A stretch of 64,000 nucleotides of DNA from Stella humosa. GTDB taxonomy: Bacteria > Pseudomonadota > Alphaproteobacteria > ATCC43930 > Allostellaceae. Location of the stretch: positions 446,001-510,000 of the forward strand of contig NZ_AP019700.1 in the NCBI RefSeq assembly GCF_006738645.1. Direction: 5' to 3'. The notes under the pieces are model-generated. The model was not told where the DNA came from, searched no databases, and saw only the letters and a program-made list of their open reading frames with translations. Below, piece by piece: positions 8,643 through 18,002 of the stretch. Each line of letters starts with the position of its first letter. Position 1 is the first letter of the stretch. Made by a program: the position numbers and the translations under genes.

Positions 8643-9455
8643 ATGCAGGAAGCACGGCCGTTGATGGCCGGCAAACGGGGTTTGATCATGGGGGTGGCCA
8701 ACGACCGCTCGATCGCCTGGGGCGTTGCCCAGGCCGTCGCAGGGGCCGGGGCGCAACTCGCCTTCACCTATCAGGGCGAAGCATTGGAGAAGCGGGTGCG
8801 TCCGCTGGCCGAATCGGTCGGCTCGGACATCCTGCTGCCGTGCGACGTTCTCGACGGGGCCAGCCTCGATGCCGTATTCGCCACCTTGCAGGAACGTTGG
8901 GGCGGGCTGGACTTCCTGGTCCACGCCATCGCCTATTCCGACAAGGACGAACTGAAGGGGCGCTACGTCGATACCAGCCGGGAGAACTTCGTCCAGTCGA
9001 TGCTGGTCTCCTGCTACTCCTTCACCGAGGTCTCGCGCCGCGCGTCGGCGATGATGGGTCCGGGCGGCAGCTTGCTGACCATGACCTATTACGGGGCCGA
9101 GAAGGTGATGCCCCACTACAACGTCATGGGCGTGGCCAAGGCCGCGCTGGAGGCCAGCGTGCGCTACATCGCGGCCGACCTGGGCGGCGACGGGGTGCGG
9201 GTGAACGCCATCTCGGCCGGGCCGATCAAGACGCTGGCGGCATCGGGGATCGGCGACTTCCGCTACATCCTGAAGTGGAACCAGTACAACGCGCCGCTGA
9301 AGCGCAACGTCACCATCGAGGATGTCGGCGGCTCGGGCCTCTACCTGCTGAGCGACCTCTCGTCGGGGGTCACGGGCGAGGTGCATCACGTCGACTGCGG
9401 CTACCATGTCGTCGGCATGAAGAACGCATCGGCACCCGACATCGCCACCGTCTGA
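8643..9455 (+). CDS. fabI: Enoyl-[acyl-carrier-protein] reductase (NADH), FabI type
   Basis: A 270-aa short-chain dehydrogenase relative that reduces the trans-2 double bond of enoyl-ACP in the last step of each fatty-acid elongation cycle. The nucleotide-binding loop has the FabI form [11 protein letters not shown] (17-27), and the catalytic pair is in YNVMGVAK (Tyr159, Lys166), the Y-x6-K spacing of FabI rather than the shorter SDR spacing. Other marks are [32 protein letters not shown] and [12 protein letters not shown]. The frame is open upstream for another 1.2 kb as an artefact of GC content; the ATG at 8643 immediately precedes the conserved start and was chosen. aroC follows after 20 nt. 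Confidence 0.95.
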   Translation: MQEARPLMAGKRGLIMGVANDRSIAWGVAQAVAGAGAQLAFTYQGEALEKRVRPLAESVGSDILLPCDVLDGASLDAVFATLQERWGGLDFLVHAIAYSDKDELKGRYVDTSRENFVQSMLVSCYSFTEVSRRASAMMGPGGSLLTMTYYGAEKVMPHYNVMGVAKAALEASVRYIAADLGGDGVRVNAISAGPIKTLAASGIGDFRYILKWNQYNAPLKRNVTIEDVGGSGLYLLSDLSSGVTGEVHHVDCGYHVVGMKNASAPDIATV

Positions 9456-9475
9456 CGGGGGCCACGCGCGGATCC

Positions 9476-10576
9476 ATGTCGTTCAACACCTTCGGCCAGC
9501 TCTTCCGTTTCACCACCTGGGGGGAAAGCCACGGCCCGGCGCTGGGCGTCGTCGTCGACGGCGTGCCGCCGCTGATCCCCCTCTCCGAGGAGGAGATCCA
9601 GGTCTGGCTCGACCGCCGCAAGCCGGGGCAGTCGCGCTTCACCACCCAGCGGCGCGAGCCCGACCGGGTGGAGATCCTGTCCGGCGTGTTCGAGGGCCTG
9701 ACCACGGGCACGCCGATCAGCCTGATGATCCGCAACGAGGACCAGCGGTCCAAGGACTATGCGGAGATCAAGGACAAGTTCCGGCCGGGCCATGCCGACT
9801 TCACCTACTGGACCAAGTACGGCATCCGCGACTATCGGGGCGGCGGCCGGTCGTCCGCGCGCGAGACGGCGGCCCGGGTGGCCGCCGGCGCGGTTGCCCG
9901 CAAGGTGCTGGGGGCTGGCGTCACCGTGCGCGGCGCGCTGGTGCAGATCGGCCCGCACGCCATCGACCGTGGCCGCTGGGACTGGGACGCGGTCGAGGAC
10001 AACCCGTTCTGGTGCCCGGACCGGGTGACCGCCCAGAGCTGGGAAGGCTATCTCGACGGCGTCCGCAAGTCCGGCTCGTCGGCGGGGGCGGTGATCGAGA
10101 TCGTGGCCGACGGCGTGCCGGCCGGCCTGGGCGCGCCCATCTACGGCAAGCTCGATTCCGACATCGCGTCGGCCTTCATGAGCATCAATGCGGTGAAGGG
10201 GGTCGAGATCGGCGCCGGTTTCGCGGCGGCCGCCCTGTCGGGCGAGGAGAATGCCGACGAGATGCGGATGGAGGGCGGCCAGCCGCACTTCACCTCCAAC
10301 CAGGCGGGCGGCATCCTGGGCGGCATCGCCACCGGCCAGCCGGTGGTGGCGCGCTTCGCCGTGAAGCCGACGAGTTCGATCCTTGCCCCCCGCCGCACCG
10401 TCACCACGGGCGGTGAGGAGGCCGAGATCGTCACCAAGGGCCGCCACGACCCCTGCGTCGGCATCCGTGCCGTGCCGGTGGGCGAGGCGATGATGGCCTG
10501 CGTACTGGCCGACCATCTGCTGCGCCATCGCGCCCAGGTGGGCTTTCAGAATCCGGGAGTTCGCCAAGATGGATGA
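9476..10576 (+). CDS. aroC: Chorismate synthase
   Basis: A 366-aa enzyme converting 5-enolpyruvylshikimate 3-phosphate to chorismate with reduced FMN, the last common step of aromatic amino-acid synthesis. The family signatures are complete: [17 protein letters not shown] near the start, [15 protein letters not shown] and [20 protein letters not shown] in the middle, and [13 protein letters not shown] and [17 protein letters not shown] near the end. The ATG at 9476 begins the typical [20 protein letters not shown]. The final codons overlap the start of the molybdoenzyme gene by 8 nt. Confidence 0.96.
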   Translation: MSFNTFGQLFRFTTWGESHGPALGVVVDGVPPLIPLSEEEIQVWLDRRKPGQSRFTTQRREPDRVEILSGVFEGLTTGTPISLMIRNEDQRSKDYAEIKDKFRPGHADFTYWTKYGIRDYRGGGRSSARETAARVAAGAVARKVLGAGVTVRGALVQIGPHAIDRGRWDWDAVEDNPFWCPDRVTAQSWEGYLDGVRKSGSSAGAVIEIVADGVPAGLGAPIYGKLDSDIASAFMSINAVKGVEIGAGFAAAALSGEENADEMRMEGGQPHFTSNQAGGILGGIATGQPVVARFAVKPTSSILAPRRTVTTGGEEAEIVTKGRHDPCVGIRAVPVGEAMMACVLADHLLRHRAQVGFQNPGVRQDG

Positions 10577-12875
10577 CGGCGCGATCCGCGTTTCGCACAG
10601 CTCGCACTGGGGCGCCTTCACGGCCTGGAAGTCCGGCGACGGCATCGCGGTCGCCCCCCACCCGGCCGACCCGGACCCCTCGCCCTTGCTGGCCAACGTC
10701 CCGCAGGCGGCCCGACATGCCGCTCGCATCGCCCAGCCGATGGTCCGCCGCGGCTGGCTGGAGCGCGGTCCCGGGCCGGACCCGATGCGCGGTCGCGACG
10801 AATTCGTGCCGATGGCCTGGGACGACGTGCTCGACCGGCTCGCGGCCGAACTGACGCGCGTCTATGACGGACCGGGCGCGGAGGCCGTCTATGGCGGCTC
10901 CTATGGCTGGTCGAGCGCCGGGCGCTTCCACCATGCCCAGAGCCAGGTCCACCGCTTCCTCAATCTGATGGGCGGCTACATCCGCTCGGTCAACAGCTAC
11001 AGCGCGGGTGCCGCCTCGGTCATCCTGCCGCGCGTGCTGGGCAATTTCGTCGACTATGCCCGCCGCAACGTGCCGTGGACCCACCTGGAGAAGTACACCG
11101 ACCTCGTCGTCAGCTTCGGCGGCATGGCGATCAAGAACGCCACCGTCGGCAGCGGCGGCACCAGCAAGCACCTGGCGCGCGGCCACATGGCGGCCGCCCG
11201 CCAGCGTGGCGCGGAATTCGTCGTCATCGGCCCGCTGCGCGACGACCTGCCGGAAGAGGCAGGGGCGGAATGGCTGCCGATCGCGCCCGGCACCGACACC
11301 GCGCTGATGCTGGGCATCGCCCACACGCTGGTGGCCGACGGCCTGCACGACCGCGCCTTCCTCGACCGCTTCTGCGAGGGCTACCCGGTATTCGAGGACT
11401 ACCTGACCGGCCGGTCGGACGGGGTGGCCAAGGATGCCGCCTGGGCCGCACCCATCTGCGGCATGCCGGCCGACGACATCGCGGCACTCGCCCGGCGCAT
11501 GGCCGGCCGGCGCACGCTGGTGGTGGTCAGCCAGTCGCTCCAGCGCGCCGAGCATGGCGAGCAGCCGATCTGGATGGCGCTCGTGCTGGCCTCCATGCTG
11601 GGCCAGGTCGGGCTCGAGGGCGGCGGCTTCTCCTACGGGCTGGGTTCGATCGCCAATATCGGCAAGGCCGCGCTGGACGTGCCGACGCCCACCCTGTCGC
11701 AGGGGCAGAACCCGATCCGCCCCTTCATTCCGGTCGCCCGCATCTCCGACATGCTGCTGCAGCCGGGCGTGGAGTTCGACTATGACGGCCGGCGGATGAC
11801 CTATCCGGCCATCAAGCTGGTCTACTGGGCGGGCGGCAACCCGTTCCATCACCACCAGGACCTGGCCCGCCTGCGCCGGGCGTTCGCCGCCGTCGATACC
11901 CTCGTGGTGCAGGATTCGGTGTGGACGGCGACTGCGCGGCACGCCGACATCGTGCTGCCGGCGACCGTGACGCTGGAGCGCGACGATATCGGCGCTGCCG
12001 CCTTCGATCCCACCATGGTGGCGATGAAGCAGGTGCTGGAGCCGTTCGGCCAGGCGCGCGACGACTACACGATCTTCGCCGAACTGTCCCGCCGCCTGGG
12101 GATCGAGCAGGAGTTCACCGAGGGCCGCACGGCCGGGGAGTGGCTGCGCCATCTCTACGAGCCGACGCGCAAGGCGATCGCCGCCCGGGAAGGCTCCGCG
12201 CCCGACTTCGACCAGTTCTGGGCCGCCGGCGAGATGACGCTGCCGACCGCGCCCGAGGATGGCGGCCCGACCCGGGCCTTCCGCCTCGATCCCGAGGGGG
12301 CGCCCCTGCCGACGCCGAGCGGCCGGGTCGAGATCTATTCGTCGACCATTGCCGGCTTCGGCTATGCCGACTGCCCCGGCCACCCGACCTGGATGGCGCC
12401 GACCGATGGCGTCGGCTCGGCCGCTATCGGCAAGTGGCCGTTGCAACTGGTGGCCAACCAGCCGGCGACCCGGCTGCACAGCCAGCTCGATTTCGGCGGT
12501 TACAGCCAGGATTCCAAGGTGCGCGGGCGCGAGCCCATCCGCATCCATCCCGACGACGCGGCCGCGCGCGGCATCGCCGAGGGCGACGTGGTGCGGCTCT
12601 TCAACGATCGCGGCGCCTGCCTGGCCGGCGCCCAGTTGAGCCGCGACGTGCGCCCGGGCGTGGTCCAGCTCGCGACCGGCGCCTGGTACGACCCGGTCGA
12701 TGCGGCCGAGGACAACCCGCTCTGCGTCCATGGCAACCCGAACGTGCTGACGCGCGATGTCGGTACGTCCAGCCTGGCCCAGGGCTGCACCGGCCAGTTG
12801 ACCTGCGTGCAGGTGGAGCGGTTCGCCGGCAACCTGCCGCCGATCCGCGCCTTCGACCCGCCGGCCGCGGACTAG
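10569..12875 (+). CDS. Molybdopterin-dependent oxidoreductase, DMSO reductase family (BisC-like)
   Basis: A 768-aa enzyme of the bis-molybdopterin guanine dinucleotide family. It lacks an N-terminal Fe-S cysteine cluster and any Tat signal, as in cytoplasmic biotin sulfoxide reductase BisC. The segment [20 protein letters not shown] (about 112-131) matches the TorA/BisC region that carries the serine ligand to molybdenum. Later marks are [27 protein letters not shown] and the C-terminal molydopterin-binding domain ([16 protein letters not shown]). It probably reduces S- or N-oxides such as biotin or methionine sulfoxide; the exact substrate is not determined. Its ATG overlaps the aroC end by 8 nt. 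The TAG stop is completed by the first base of the neighbouring insertion sequence. Confidence 0.88.
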   Translation: MDDGAIRVSHSSHWGAFTAWKSGDGIAVAPHPADPDPSPLLANVPQAARHAARIAQPMVRRGWLERGPGPDPMRGRDEFVPMAWDDVLDRLAAELTRVYDGPGAEAVYGGSYGWSSAGRFHHAQSQVHRFLNLMGGYIRSVNSYSAGAASVILPRVLGNFVDYARRNVPWTHLEKYTDLVVSFGGMAIKNATVGSGGTSKHLARGHMAAARQRGAEFVVIGPLRDDLPEEAGAEWLPIAPGTDTALMLGIAHTLVADGLHDRAFLDRFCEGYPVFEDYLTGRSDGVAKDAAWAAPICGMPADDIAALARRMAGRRTLVVVSQSLQRAEHGEQPIWMALVLASMLGQVGLEGGGFSYGLGSIANIGKAALDVPTPTLSQGQNPIRPFIPVARISDMLLQPGVEFDYDGRRMTYPAIKLVYWAGGNPFHHHQDLARLRRAFAAVDTLVVQDSVWTATARHADIVLPATVTLERDDIGAAAFDPTMVAMKQVLEPFGQARDDYTIFAELSRRLGIEQEFTEGRTAGEWLRHLYEPTRKAIAAREGSAPDFDQFWAAGEMTLPTAPEDGGPTRAFRLDPEGAPLPTPSGRVEIYSSTIAGFGYADCPGHPTWMAPTDGVGSAAIGKWPLQLVANQPATRLHSQLDFGGYSQDSKVRGREPIRIHPDDAAARGIAEGDVVRLFNDRGACLAGAQLSRDVRPGVVQLATGAWYDPVDAAEDNPLCVHGNPNVLTRDVGTSSLAQGCTGQLTCVQVERFAGNLPPIRAFDPPAAD

Positions 12876-12882
12876 AGCATGA
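12875..12882. repeat. IS630 left terminal inverted repeat
   Basis: GAGCATGA directly follows the left TA target dinucleotide and is the exact inverse of the right end at 13914-13921. Similarity beyond these eight bases is weak. Confidence 0.75.
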
Positions 12883-12887
12883 TCCAT

Positions 12888-13427
12888 TCAGGTAGCGGCA
12901 TATCCGGCATTTCGTAGATATCGGCTGCATTCGTCTGGGGGGAAGAGGTCGAGGAGCTTGCCGATCCGCTGCCAAGTGGAGGTGGGCGAGCGCTCCTCTG
13001 CCTTCCGCAGGAGGGTCTTGAGCTTGGCGAAGACCTGTTCGATCGGGTTGAGATCGGGGCTGTAGGGCGGCAGGAAGAAGAGCTTCGCGCCGGCGCGCCG
13101 AAGCGCGCGCCGAACGCCCTGCCCTTTGTGACTGCCGAGATTGTCCATCACGACCACGTCGCCCGGTCGCAGCGTCGGGACGAGCGCCTGCTCCACATAG
13201 GCTAGGAAGCGTTCGCCGTTGATCGGTCCGTCGAAGACGCACGGCGCGTCGATCCGGTCGGCACGCAGGGCTGCCAGGAAGGTCATGGTCTTCCAGTGCC
13301 CATGCGGCACCCGGCCGATCAGACGCTGGCCGACCGGCGCATAACCATGGGTACGCGTCATGTTGGTCTTCGCCCAGGTCTCGTCGATGAACACCAGGCG
13401 AGACGGGTCTATCCGCTTCTGGTGCAA
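12888..13427 (-). CDS. IS630 transposase, C-terminal DDE catalytic part (orfB)
   Basis: 179 aa from its first ATG, carrying the catalytic residues of the IS630 DDE domain: [15 protein letters not shown] (first Asp), [12 protein letters not shown] (second Asp) and [16 protein letters not shown] (Glu). The frame stays open upstream of the ATG through [18 protein letters not shown] to the A8 run at 13487-13494, where it lies -1 relative to orfA. The functional product is therefore probably a fusion made by -1 frameshifting, spanning 12888-13830. The sequence ends AGYAAT 13 nt inside the left end of the element. Confidence 0.85.
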   Translation of the reverse strand: MHQKRIDPSRLVFIDETWAKTNMTRTHGYAPVGQRLIGRVPHGHWKTMTFLAALRADRIDAPCVFDGPINGERFLAYVEQALVPTLRPGDVVVMDNLGSHKGQGVRRALRRAGAKLFFLPPYSPDLNPIEQVFAKLKTLLRKAEERSPTSTWQRIGKLLDLFPPDECSRYLRNAGYAAT

Positions 13428-13455
13428 TCGCCAGCGCCGCCGACGGTAGGCAACG

Positions 13456-13830
13456 TCAGGCCGTTCCTGCTCGCTTGCATGCAGGCTTTTTTTTGAAGCG
13501 CAGCCCCTCGGAGCGCACGAAGCGCTGCACCGCTCCGTAGCTCGCCGCCACCCCGCGCTCGCGGAGCTCGGACACCAGTCCGCGCACCGTCAGGTCCGAC
13601 TTCTCATCGATCCGACCCAGTATCCAGGCGCGATGCGGCGACAGTGACAGCGCCCGGCGCCCGCCTGTCGCCTTCGGCGCAACGCCCCCCGTATCCCGCT
13701 TGCGTTGCGCCCAACGGATCGCCGTCGCCACGCTTACCGCGAAATGCGCCGCCGCCTTATGCCGGCTCACGCCGGACTCAATCAGAGCTACCACGCGAGA
13801 CCGCAAGTCCAATGAGTAGGCCCGACCCAT
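13456..13830 (-). CDS. IS630 transposase, N-terminal helix-turn-helix part (orfA)
   Basis: 124 aa starting [20 protein letters not shown], the usual start of IS630 transposases. A homeodomain-like helix-turn-helix ([19 protein letters not shown], about 20-38) should bind the element ends, followed by a second helical region ([20 protein letters not shown]). In the zero frame it ends shortly after the slippery FKKK codons. A -1 slip there joins it to the catalytic half. Confidence 0.85.
   Translation of the reverse strand: MGRAYSLDLRSRVVALIESGVSRHKAAAHFAVSVATAIRWAQRKRDTGGVAPKATGGRRALSLSPHRAWILGRIDEKSDLTVRGLVSELRERGVAASYGAVQRFVRSEGLRFKKKPACKRAGTA
13486..13494 (-). promoter_or_regulatory. Slippery A8G run, probable -1 frameshift site of the IS630 transposase
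   Basis: On the coding strand, eight adenines followed by G lie where the orfA frame ([14 protein letters not shown], stop) can slip by -1 into [16 protein letters not shown], which continues into orfB. Frameshifting on such runs is established for several IS630 members. Here it is inferred from frame geometry. Confidence 0.7.
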
Positions 13831-13913
13831 CGATGCTGGCCTCCTAACCAGCCAGCATCTTGAATCAGAAACCTACCGCCCAGGGAATCCCCATCCGATT
13901 CAGGCCCCCAGAT

Positions 13914-13921
13914 TCATGCTC
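13914..13921. repeat. IS630 right terminal inverted repeat
   Basis: TCATGCTC, the inverse of the left end, is followed by the right TA target copy at 13922-13923. Confidence 0.75.
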
Positions 13922-13925
13922 TAGA

Positions 13926-14981
13926 TCAGCAACCGAAGCGGCTGGCGATGTTCGCCAGCCGTGCCTGCCACAGCGGATTGTCCAGCACCGACCGGTCGAC
14001 GAGGCCGGTGGGTGCCTGGCCGCGCTTGACGGCCAGGGTCGCGCGCACGTCGGCAGCACCGATGCCGGCGAAACATTCGTCGGTCCAGCACAGCGAGTGC
14101 GGGGTGAAGAGCACGTTGTCGAGCCGCAGCAGCGGGTCGTCGGCGGGGCAGGGCTCGACCTCGAACACGTCGATGCCGGCCCCGGCGATCCAGCCCTCGG
14201 TCAGGGCCTGGGCCAGCGCCTTCTGGTCGACCACGGGGCCGCGGGCGGTGTTGATCAGGAAGGCGGTGGGCTTCATCGTCCGCAGCCGATCGGCGTTGAC
14301 GATGGCGCGCGTCTCCGGGTTCAGGGGCACCGACACCGACAGGAAGTCCGCCTCGGCGAACAGGCGTTCCAGGCCGACCAGCTCCACCCCCAGGCCGGCG
14401 ACGGCGGCGGGGTCGATGTAGGGATCGTGCGCGATCAGCCGCATGCCGAAGGGTTGCAGCAGCTTCAGCGTCTCGAGCCCGATATTGCCGACGCCGAGCT
14501 GGGCGAAGGTACGGGTGGTCAGGCCCAGGCCCATATGGTCGTTGCGCTGCGGCCAGGCGGCGGGGCCGCCGCGAACGATGCGGTCCTTGGCCACCAGCCG
14601 GCCGGCCAGCGCCAGCATGTAGGTGATGATGGCGACCGCGACCGGCCGGCGCACCCCGTCCGGCGTGATGGCGACGGCGATGCCGGCGGCCGTGCAGGCG
14701 GCCACGTCGACGCTGTCGTAGCCGACGCCGAAGCGGGCGACCAGCGCCAGCCGCCCGTCCGCGGGAATGCTCGCGGCATCGAAGCGCGGCACCAGGACGA
14801 TGACCGCGTCGAAGCCTGCCAGCCGGTCGGCCGGCAGGTGGCCGTCGACCGGGTCGACATAGGCGACCTCGATGTCGGGGTCGTCCAGCAGCGGTCCCAG
14901 GTCGAACATGGGATAGGCCGGGCTGCCGTCGGCGCGACGGAAATCGCCGCTGAGGGCGACACGGAAGCGGTCGTCGGGCAT
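13926..14981 (-). CDS. D-2-hydroxyacid dehydrogenase (NAD-binding, phosphoglycerate dehydrogenase-like)
   Basis: A 351-aa enzyme of the D-isomer-specific 2-hydroxyacid dehydrogenase family, interconverting a 2-hydroxy acid and a 2-keto acid with NAD(P). The Rossmann loop GVGNIGLETLKLL is followed by an acidic residue at the strand end (AHDP), suggesting NAD preference. The catalytic trio is visible as the Arg in NTARGPVVD, the Glu in DVFEVEPC and the His in FTPHSLCWT. The natural substrate is unknown; the family includes phosphoglycerate, glycerate, lactate and formate dehydrogenases. Its TGA lies 5 nt from the right end of the IS630 element, and before the insertion it would have nearly touched the convergent molybdoenzyme stop. 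Confidence 0.87.
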   Translation of the reverse strand: MPDDRFRVALSGDFRRADGSPAYPMFDLGPLLDDPDIEVAYVDPVDGHLPADRLAGFDAVIVLVPRFDAASIPADGRLALVARFGVGYDSVDVAACTAAGIAVAITPDGVRRPVAVAIITYMLALAGRLVAKDRIVRGGPAAWPQRNDHMGLGLTTRTFAQLGVGNIGLETLKLLQPFGMRLIAHDPYIDPAAVAGLGVELVGLERLFAEADFLSVSVPLNPETRAIVNADRLRTMKPTAFLINTARGPVVDQKALAQALTEGWIAGAGIDVFEVEPCPADDPLLRLDNVLFTPHSLCWTDECFAGIGAADVRATLAVKRGQAPTGLVDRSVLDNPLWQARLANIASRFGC

Positions 14982-15016
14982 CGGTTCCTCCCCCCGGGGA
15001 ATGGTCGCCCGCGGGT

Positions 15017-16684
15017 TCAGCCCGCGATGCGGATGGCGTCGAACTTCAGCAGGTGGCCCAGCCAGCGATAGACGGCGGCCCGGCGCACGTCGGCCACGAC
15101 CGCCACCAGGGCCGAGATCGGCTGCGGCCCACCGGCCAGCAGACCCAGCACCGCCTCCTGCTCGTCCTGGCGCAGGAAGTGGCGGTCGGCCAGGTTGTTC
15201 AGTGCGGATTTGCGGATCGCCTGGACGGGGACGCCCGTCCCGGCCGGCGGCAGGGCCAGCACCAGGTCTGCCGAAAGCTGGCGGCTGGCGAAATGGCCGT
15301 AGAGGCGGAACGGATCCTCGACCCGCGGCTCATGCGAATGGCCATCGCGGCGGGCGCCGCTCTCGCCGTCGCGGATGCGGCGGGCGGCCAGTTCGCTCCA
15401 CAGCGCCCGGTACTGTTCCATCACCACCGGCCAGTCGAACACCTCGCGGCCGCGCCGGGCGGCGGTGGCGGCCATGCGCGCGCGGAGCTGCGGGTCGAGC
15501 GCCAGGGAGGCGAAGGCGGCAGCCGCCCGCGGGATGTCGACCGCCGTCATCAGCGCGGTCGAGCCGACATAGCGCTGGAAGCTCTCGTTGAGGGCGGCAT
15601 TGCCGAGCGGCAGCAAGGCGCCCGCCCCACCCGGCGGGGCGTAGGTCGGGATGCGGAACCCGTCCTCGCCGTCGCGCACCGTGTCGCGATAGCCGTCCCA
15701 GTCGGAGACGACGACCGGCAGGCCCGCCGCCATCGCTTCGACCGGCGCCAGGCCGAACGTCTCCTGGATGTTGTCGACGAGCGACGCGAAGACATCGGCC
15801 GCGTGCCAGATCTCGGTCTTGGCCGGCTCGACACGGGCATCGACGATGCTGAGGCCGATCGAGGGGGCATAAAGGCGGGCCGCCTCGCGGAACGCTTCCT
15901 CATGCTCTGGCATGGGGAACCAGCCGGCCATGATCGCGTGCATCTTGCGCCCGCTCGCCTTGGCCGCCTGCTCCAGGGCGATGAACATCGGCGTCGGATG
16001 GGCCTTCTCGACATAGGAGAGGCGGCCCAGATAGAGCACGGCCAGCGCGTCGTCGGCGATGCCCAGGCGCTGGCGCCACGCCCGGCCGGCGGCGATGCGC
16101 GCGTCGGTCTTGCGGAACTTGGCCACGTCGACGCCGAGCGGCAGGATCGGCAGCTGCGGCGTCGGCAGGCGGGTCGCGCCATAGCGGTCGGCCATGTAGG
16201 CGTGCCAGCGCTCGAACAGCATCTCCATGGTCTTCTTGACCGCGCGCGAGGTGCAGACGAGCGCGTCCCAGCTCTGCACCGGGCCGATCACCGTCTCCAT
16301 GTGCGCGTCGAGATTGAACGGCCCGGCCATGGTGTGGATCAGGCCGGCGATGCTGTAGCTGCGCTGGCCGATCCGCCGCCGGTCCCAGGCGTCGCGCGCC
16401 AGGTGGGGGTCGAGATGCATGATGCAGCCGGGCTCGCCCAGGCGCGCCAGCTCGTTGTGGGACAGGAAGTGGGTCTTGAACTTGCGCGTGGTCAGCGTGC
16501 CCAGGATCTCCTTGTACTTCTCGGCCGTGCCGGCCGTCGAAGCATAGAGATAGAGGTCCTCGTGGGGCGTGGTCGCCAGGAAGGCGCTGATGAAGGCGTT
16601 GTTCGCCATGTCCTTCCCGAACGGTCGGTCGGTCGGGATCTTGCCGGCGGCGCGGGCGACGGAGATTGCGGCGTTCGTCGTCAT
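15017..16684 (-). CDS. Glycosyltransferase family 4 protein with a C-terminal extension
   Basis: 555 aa. The GT-B core runs to about residue 415, with GRLSYVEKAHPTPMFIALE and the GT4 donor-site motif ETFGLAPVEAMAAGLPVVV. It should transfer a sugar from a nucleotide sugar during glycan or polysaccharide building. About 140 further residues are unusual for GT4. They include a final segment (DEQEAVLGLLAGGPQPISAL...RRAAVYRWLGHLLKFDAI) that looks like a winged-helix fold. The ATG at 16684 was used; a start at the internal methionine of KDMANNAF would also be reasonable. The gene follows the RNA methyltransferase gene on the same strand and ends 35 nt before the dehydrogenase start. Confidence 0.83.
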   Translation of the reverse strand: MTTNAAISVARAAGKIPTDRPFGKDMANNAFISAFLATTPHEDLYLYASTAGTAEKYKEILGTLTTRKFKTHFLSHNELARLGEPGCIMHLDPHLARDAWDRRRIGQRSYSIAGLIHTMAGPFNLDAHMETVIGPVQSWDALVCTSRAVKKTMEMLFERWHAYMADRYGATRLPTPQLPILPLGVDVAKFRKTDARIAAGRAWRQRLGIADDALAVLYLGRLSYVEKAHPTPMFIALEQAAKASGRKMHAIMAGWFPMPEHEEAFREAARLYAPSIGLSIVDARVEPAKTEIWHAADVFASLVDNIQETFGLAPVEAMAAGLPVVVSDWDGYRDTVRDGEDGFRIPTYAPPGGAGALLPLGNAALNESFQRYVGSTALMTAVDIPRAAAAFASLALDPQLRARMAATAARRGREVFDWPVVMEQYRALWSELAARRIRDGESGARRDGHSHEPRVEDPFRLYGHFASRQLSADLVLALPPAGTGVPVQAIRKSALNNLADRHFLRQDEQEAVLGLLAGGPQPISALVAVVADVRRAAVYRWLGHLLKFDAIRIAG

Positions 16685-16730
16685 GTACGGCTCGGCCCAT
16701 CTATCGGGGGTGGCGGTCGGGTTGGAGACC

Positions 16731-18002
16731 TTATGCGGGCCGGCGGAAAACCGCTACCAGCTCGACATGCGGCGACCACAGAAACTGATCGACCGGCGTG
16801 GCCTGCTCCAGCCGCAACCCGCCCGCGACCAGGCGGGCGGCATCGCGCGCGAAGGTGACCGGGTTGCAGGAGACATAGACGACGCGCGGCACGGCCGACC
16901 GGGCCAGGGCATCCGCCAAGGCAGCCGCACCCGCCCGCGGCGGATCCAGGATGGCCGCGGTCCAGGTGCGCATCTCCGCCAGCGTAGGCGGTCGGCGGTC
17001 GAGGTCGCGCCGTTCGACGGTCACCCGGTTGCCGACCCCGCCGGCGCGGGCGCCGGCCAGCAGGGCCTCCAGGGCGGGGGCGTCGCGATCGAAGGCCAGG
17101 ACCCGGCGCGCCTTGCCGGCCACGGCCAGCGCGAAGGTGCCGCAGCCGGCATGGAGGTCGGCCACGGTCGCCCCGGCCGGCACGGCCTCGGCCACCAGCG
17201 CAGACAGGACGGCCTCGGACCGCATGCCGGCCTGCAGGAACCCGCCGGGCGGTGGCGTCACCGCGATGCCGCCGAAACGCACCCGCGGCGCCCGGCGGAT
17301 CGCCACCGGCTCGGGTGCCGTGCGGTCGTCGGGCGCCACCGACAGGCGGGCGAGGTCGAGGTCCTCGGCCAGGCGGGCCAGGGCCGTGCGTGCGGGCGCC
17401 CCGAAGGTGCCGGGCACGACCAGCAGCAGGTCGATCCCGCCCTCGGTCAGGGTCAGGGCGACGTCGCCCGCATGCCGCCTGGGCCAGATAGCGGCCAGGC
17501 CGCGGGCCAGCGCCGGCAGGATCGCCACCAGTTCGGGTGCGGCGACCGGACATTCGCTGATCGGGACGATGCGGTCGCTGCCGGCGGCGTTGAAGCCCAC
17601 CAGCAGGCGGCCGCCGGCCGGCTGCACCGCCAGCCGCAAGCGGCGGCGGTCGCCGGGCTCGGCCGGGACCAGGGGCGCGATCACGCCGGGATCAAGGCCC
17701 TCGCGCGCGAAGGCCTCGACGACCCGCGCGCGCTTCCAGGCCTGGTAGGCGGGGGCAGCGATATGCTGGACGACGCAGCCGCCGCATTCGCCGAAATGGC
17801 GGCAGGCCGGGGCCGTCCGGTCGGGGCCGTCCGCCAGCCGTTCGACGATGCGGGCGCGCCAGCCGTCGCCCGCCTTGCGCTCGCGCGCGACCAGCAGCCG
17901 GTCGCCAGGGGCGGCGAACGGGATGTAGAGCCGGTCGGCGCCGGCCTCGGCCAGCCCGTCGCCGCCGCTGCCCAGTGCCGTCACGGTCATGGTTTCGTTC
18001 AT
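16731..18002 (-). CDS. 23S rRNA (uracil-5-)-methyltransferase-like protein (RlmD/RumA type)
   Basis: A 423-aa SAM-dependent RNA m5U methyltransferase. After a TRAM-like N-terminus there is an iron-sulfur cluster motif (CRHFGECGGC), a SAM-binding segment (DLHAGCGTFALAVAG), the DPPRAG motif, and the nucleophile motif VSCNPVTFARD, whose cysteine attacks C6 of uracil. The C-terminal DQFLWSPHVELVAVF is also typical. The chosen ATG (18002) overlaps the tlyA stop as ATGA; a longer in-frame reading exists but runs through tlyA. This pairing with tlyA, dxs, ispA and xseB is common in alphaproteobacteria. The exact target base in rRNA or tRNA is not determined. Confidence 0.88.
   Translation of the reverse strand: MNETMTVTALGSGGDGLAEAGADRLYIPFAAPGDRLLVARERKAGDGWRARIVERLADGPDRTAPACRHFGECGGCVVQHIAAPAYQAWKRARVVEAFAREGLDPGVIAPLVPAEPGDRRRLRLAVQPAGGRLLVGFNAAGSDRIVPISECPVAAPELVAILPALARGLAAIWPRRHAGDVALTLTEGGIDLLLVVPGTFGAPARTALARLAEDLDLARLSVAPDDRTAPEPVAIRRAPRVRFGGIAVTPPPGGFLQAGMRSEAVLSALVAEAVPAGATVADLHAGCGTFALAVAGKARRVLAFDRDAPALEALLAGARAGGVGNRVTVERRDLDRRPPTLAEMRTWTAAILDPPRAGAAALADALARSAVPRVVYVSCNPVTFARDAARLVAGGLRLEQATPVDQFLWSPHVELVAVFRRPA

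Larger units (their letters stand above)
12875..13921 (-). mobile_element. IS630-family insertion sequence (complete)
   Basis: A 1,047-bp element bounded by inverted ends GAGCATGA (12875-12882) and TCATGCTC (13914-13921) and flanked on both sides by TA (12873-12874 and 13922-13923), the target dinucleotide duplicated by IS630/Tc1-type elements. It carries a two-frame transposase on the minus strand with an A8 slippery run between the frames. It sits between two convergent host genes, with the left TA inside the molybdoenzyme TAG stop. Both transposase halves look intact, so it may be mobile. Confidence 0.9.

Noticed and set aside
7410-9455. FabI as a 681-aa fusion
   Set aside because: The first ~410 codons are antisense to the yihY-type gene; fabI proper begins at ATG 8643.
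10431-12887. Minus-strand 818-codon frame opposite the molybdoenzyme
   Set aside because: No recognisable motif and His/Arg/Gly-rich composition; the plus strand encodes a clear molybdopterin enzyme.
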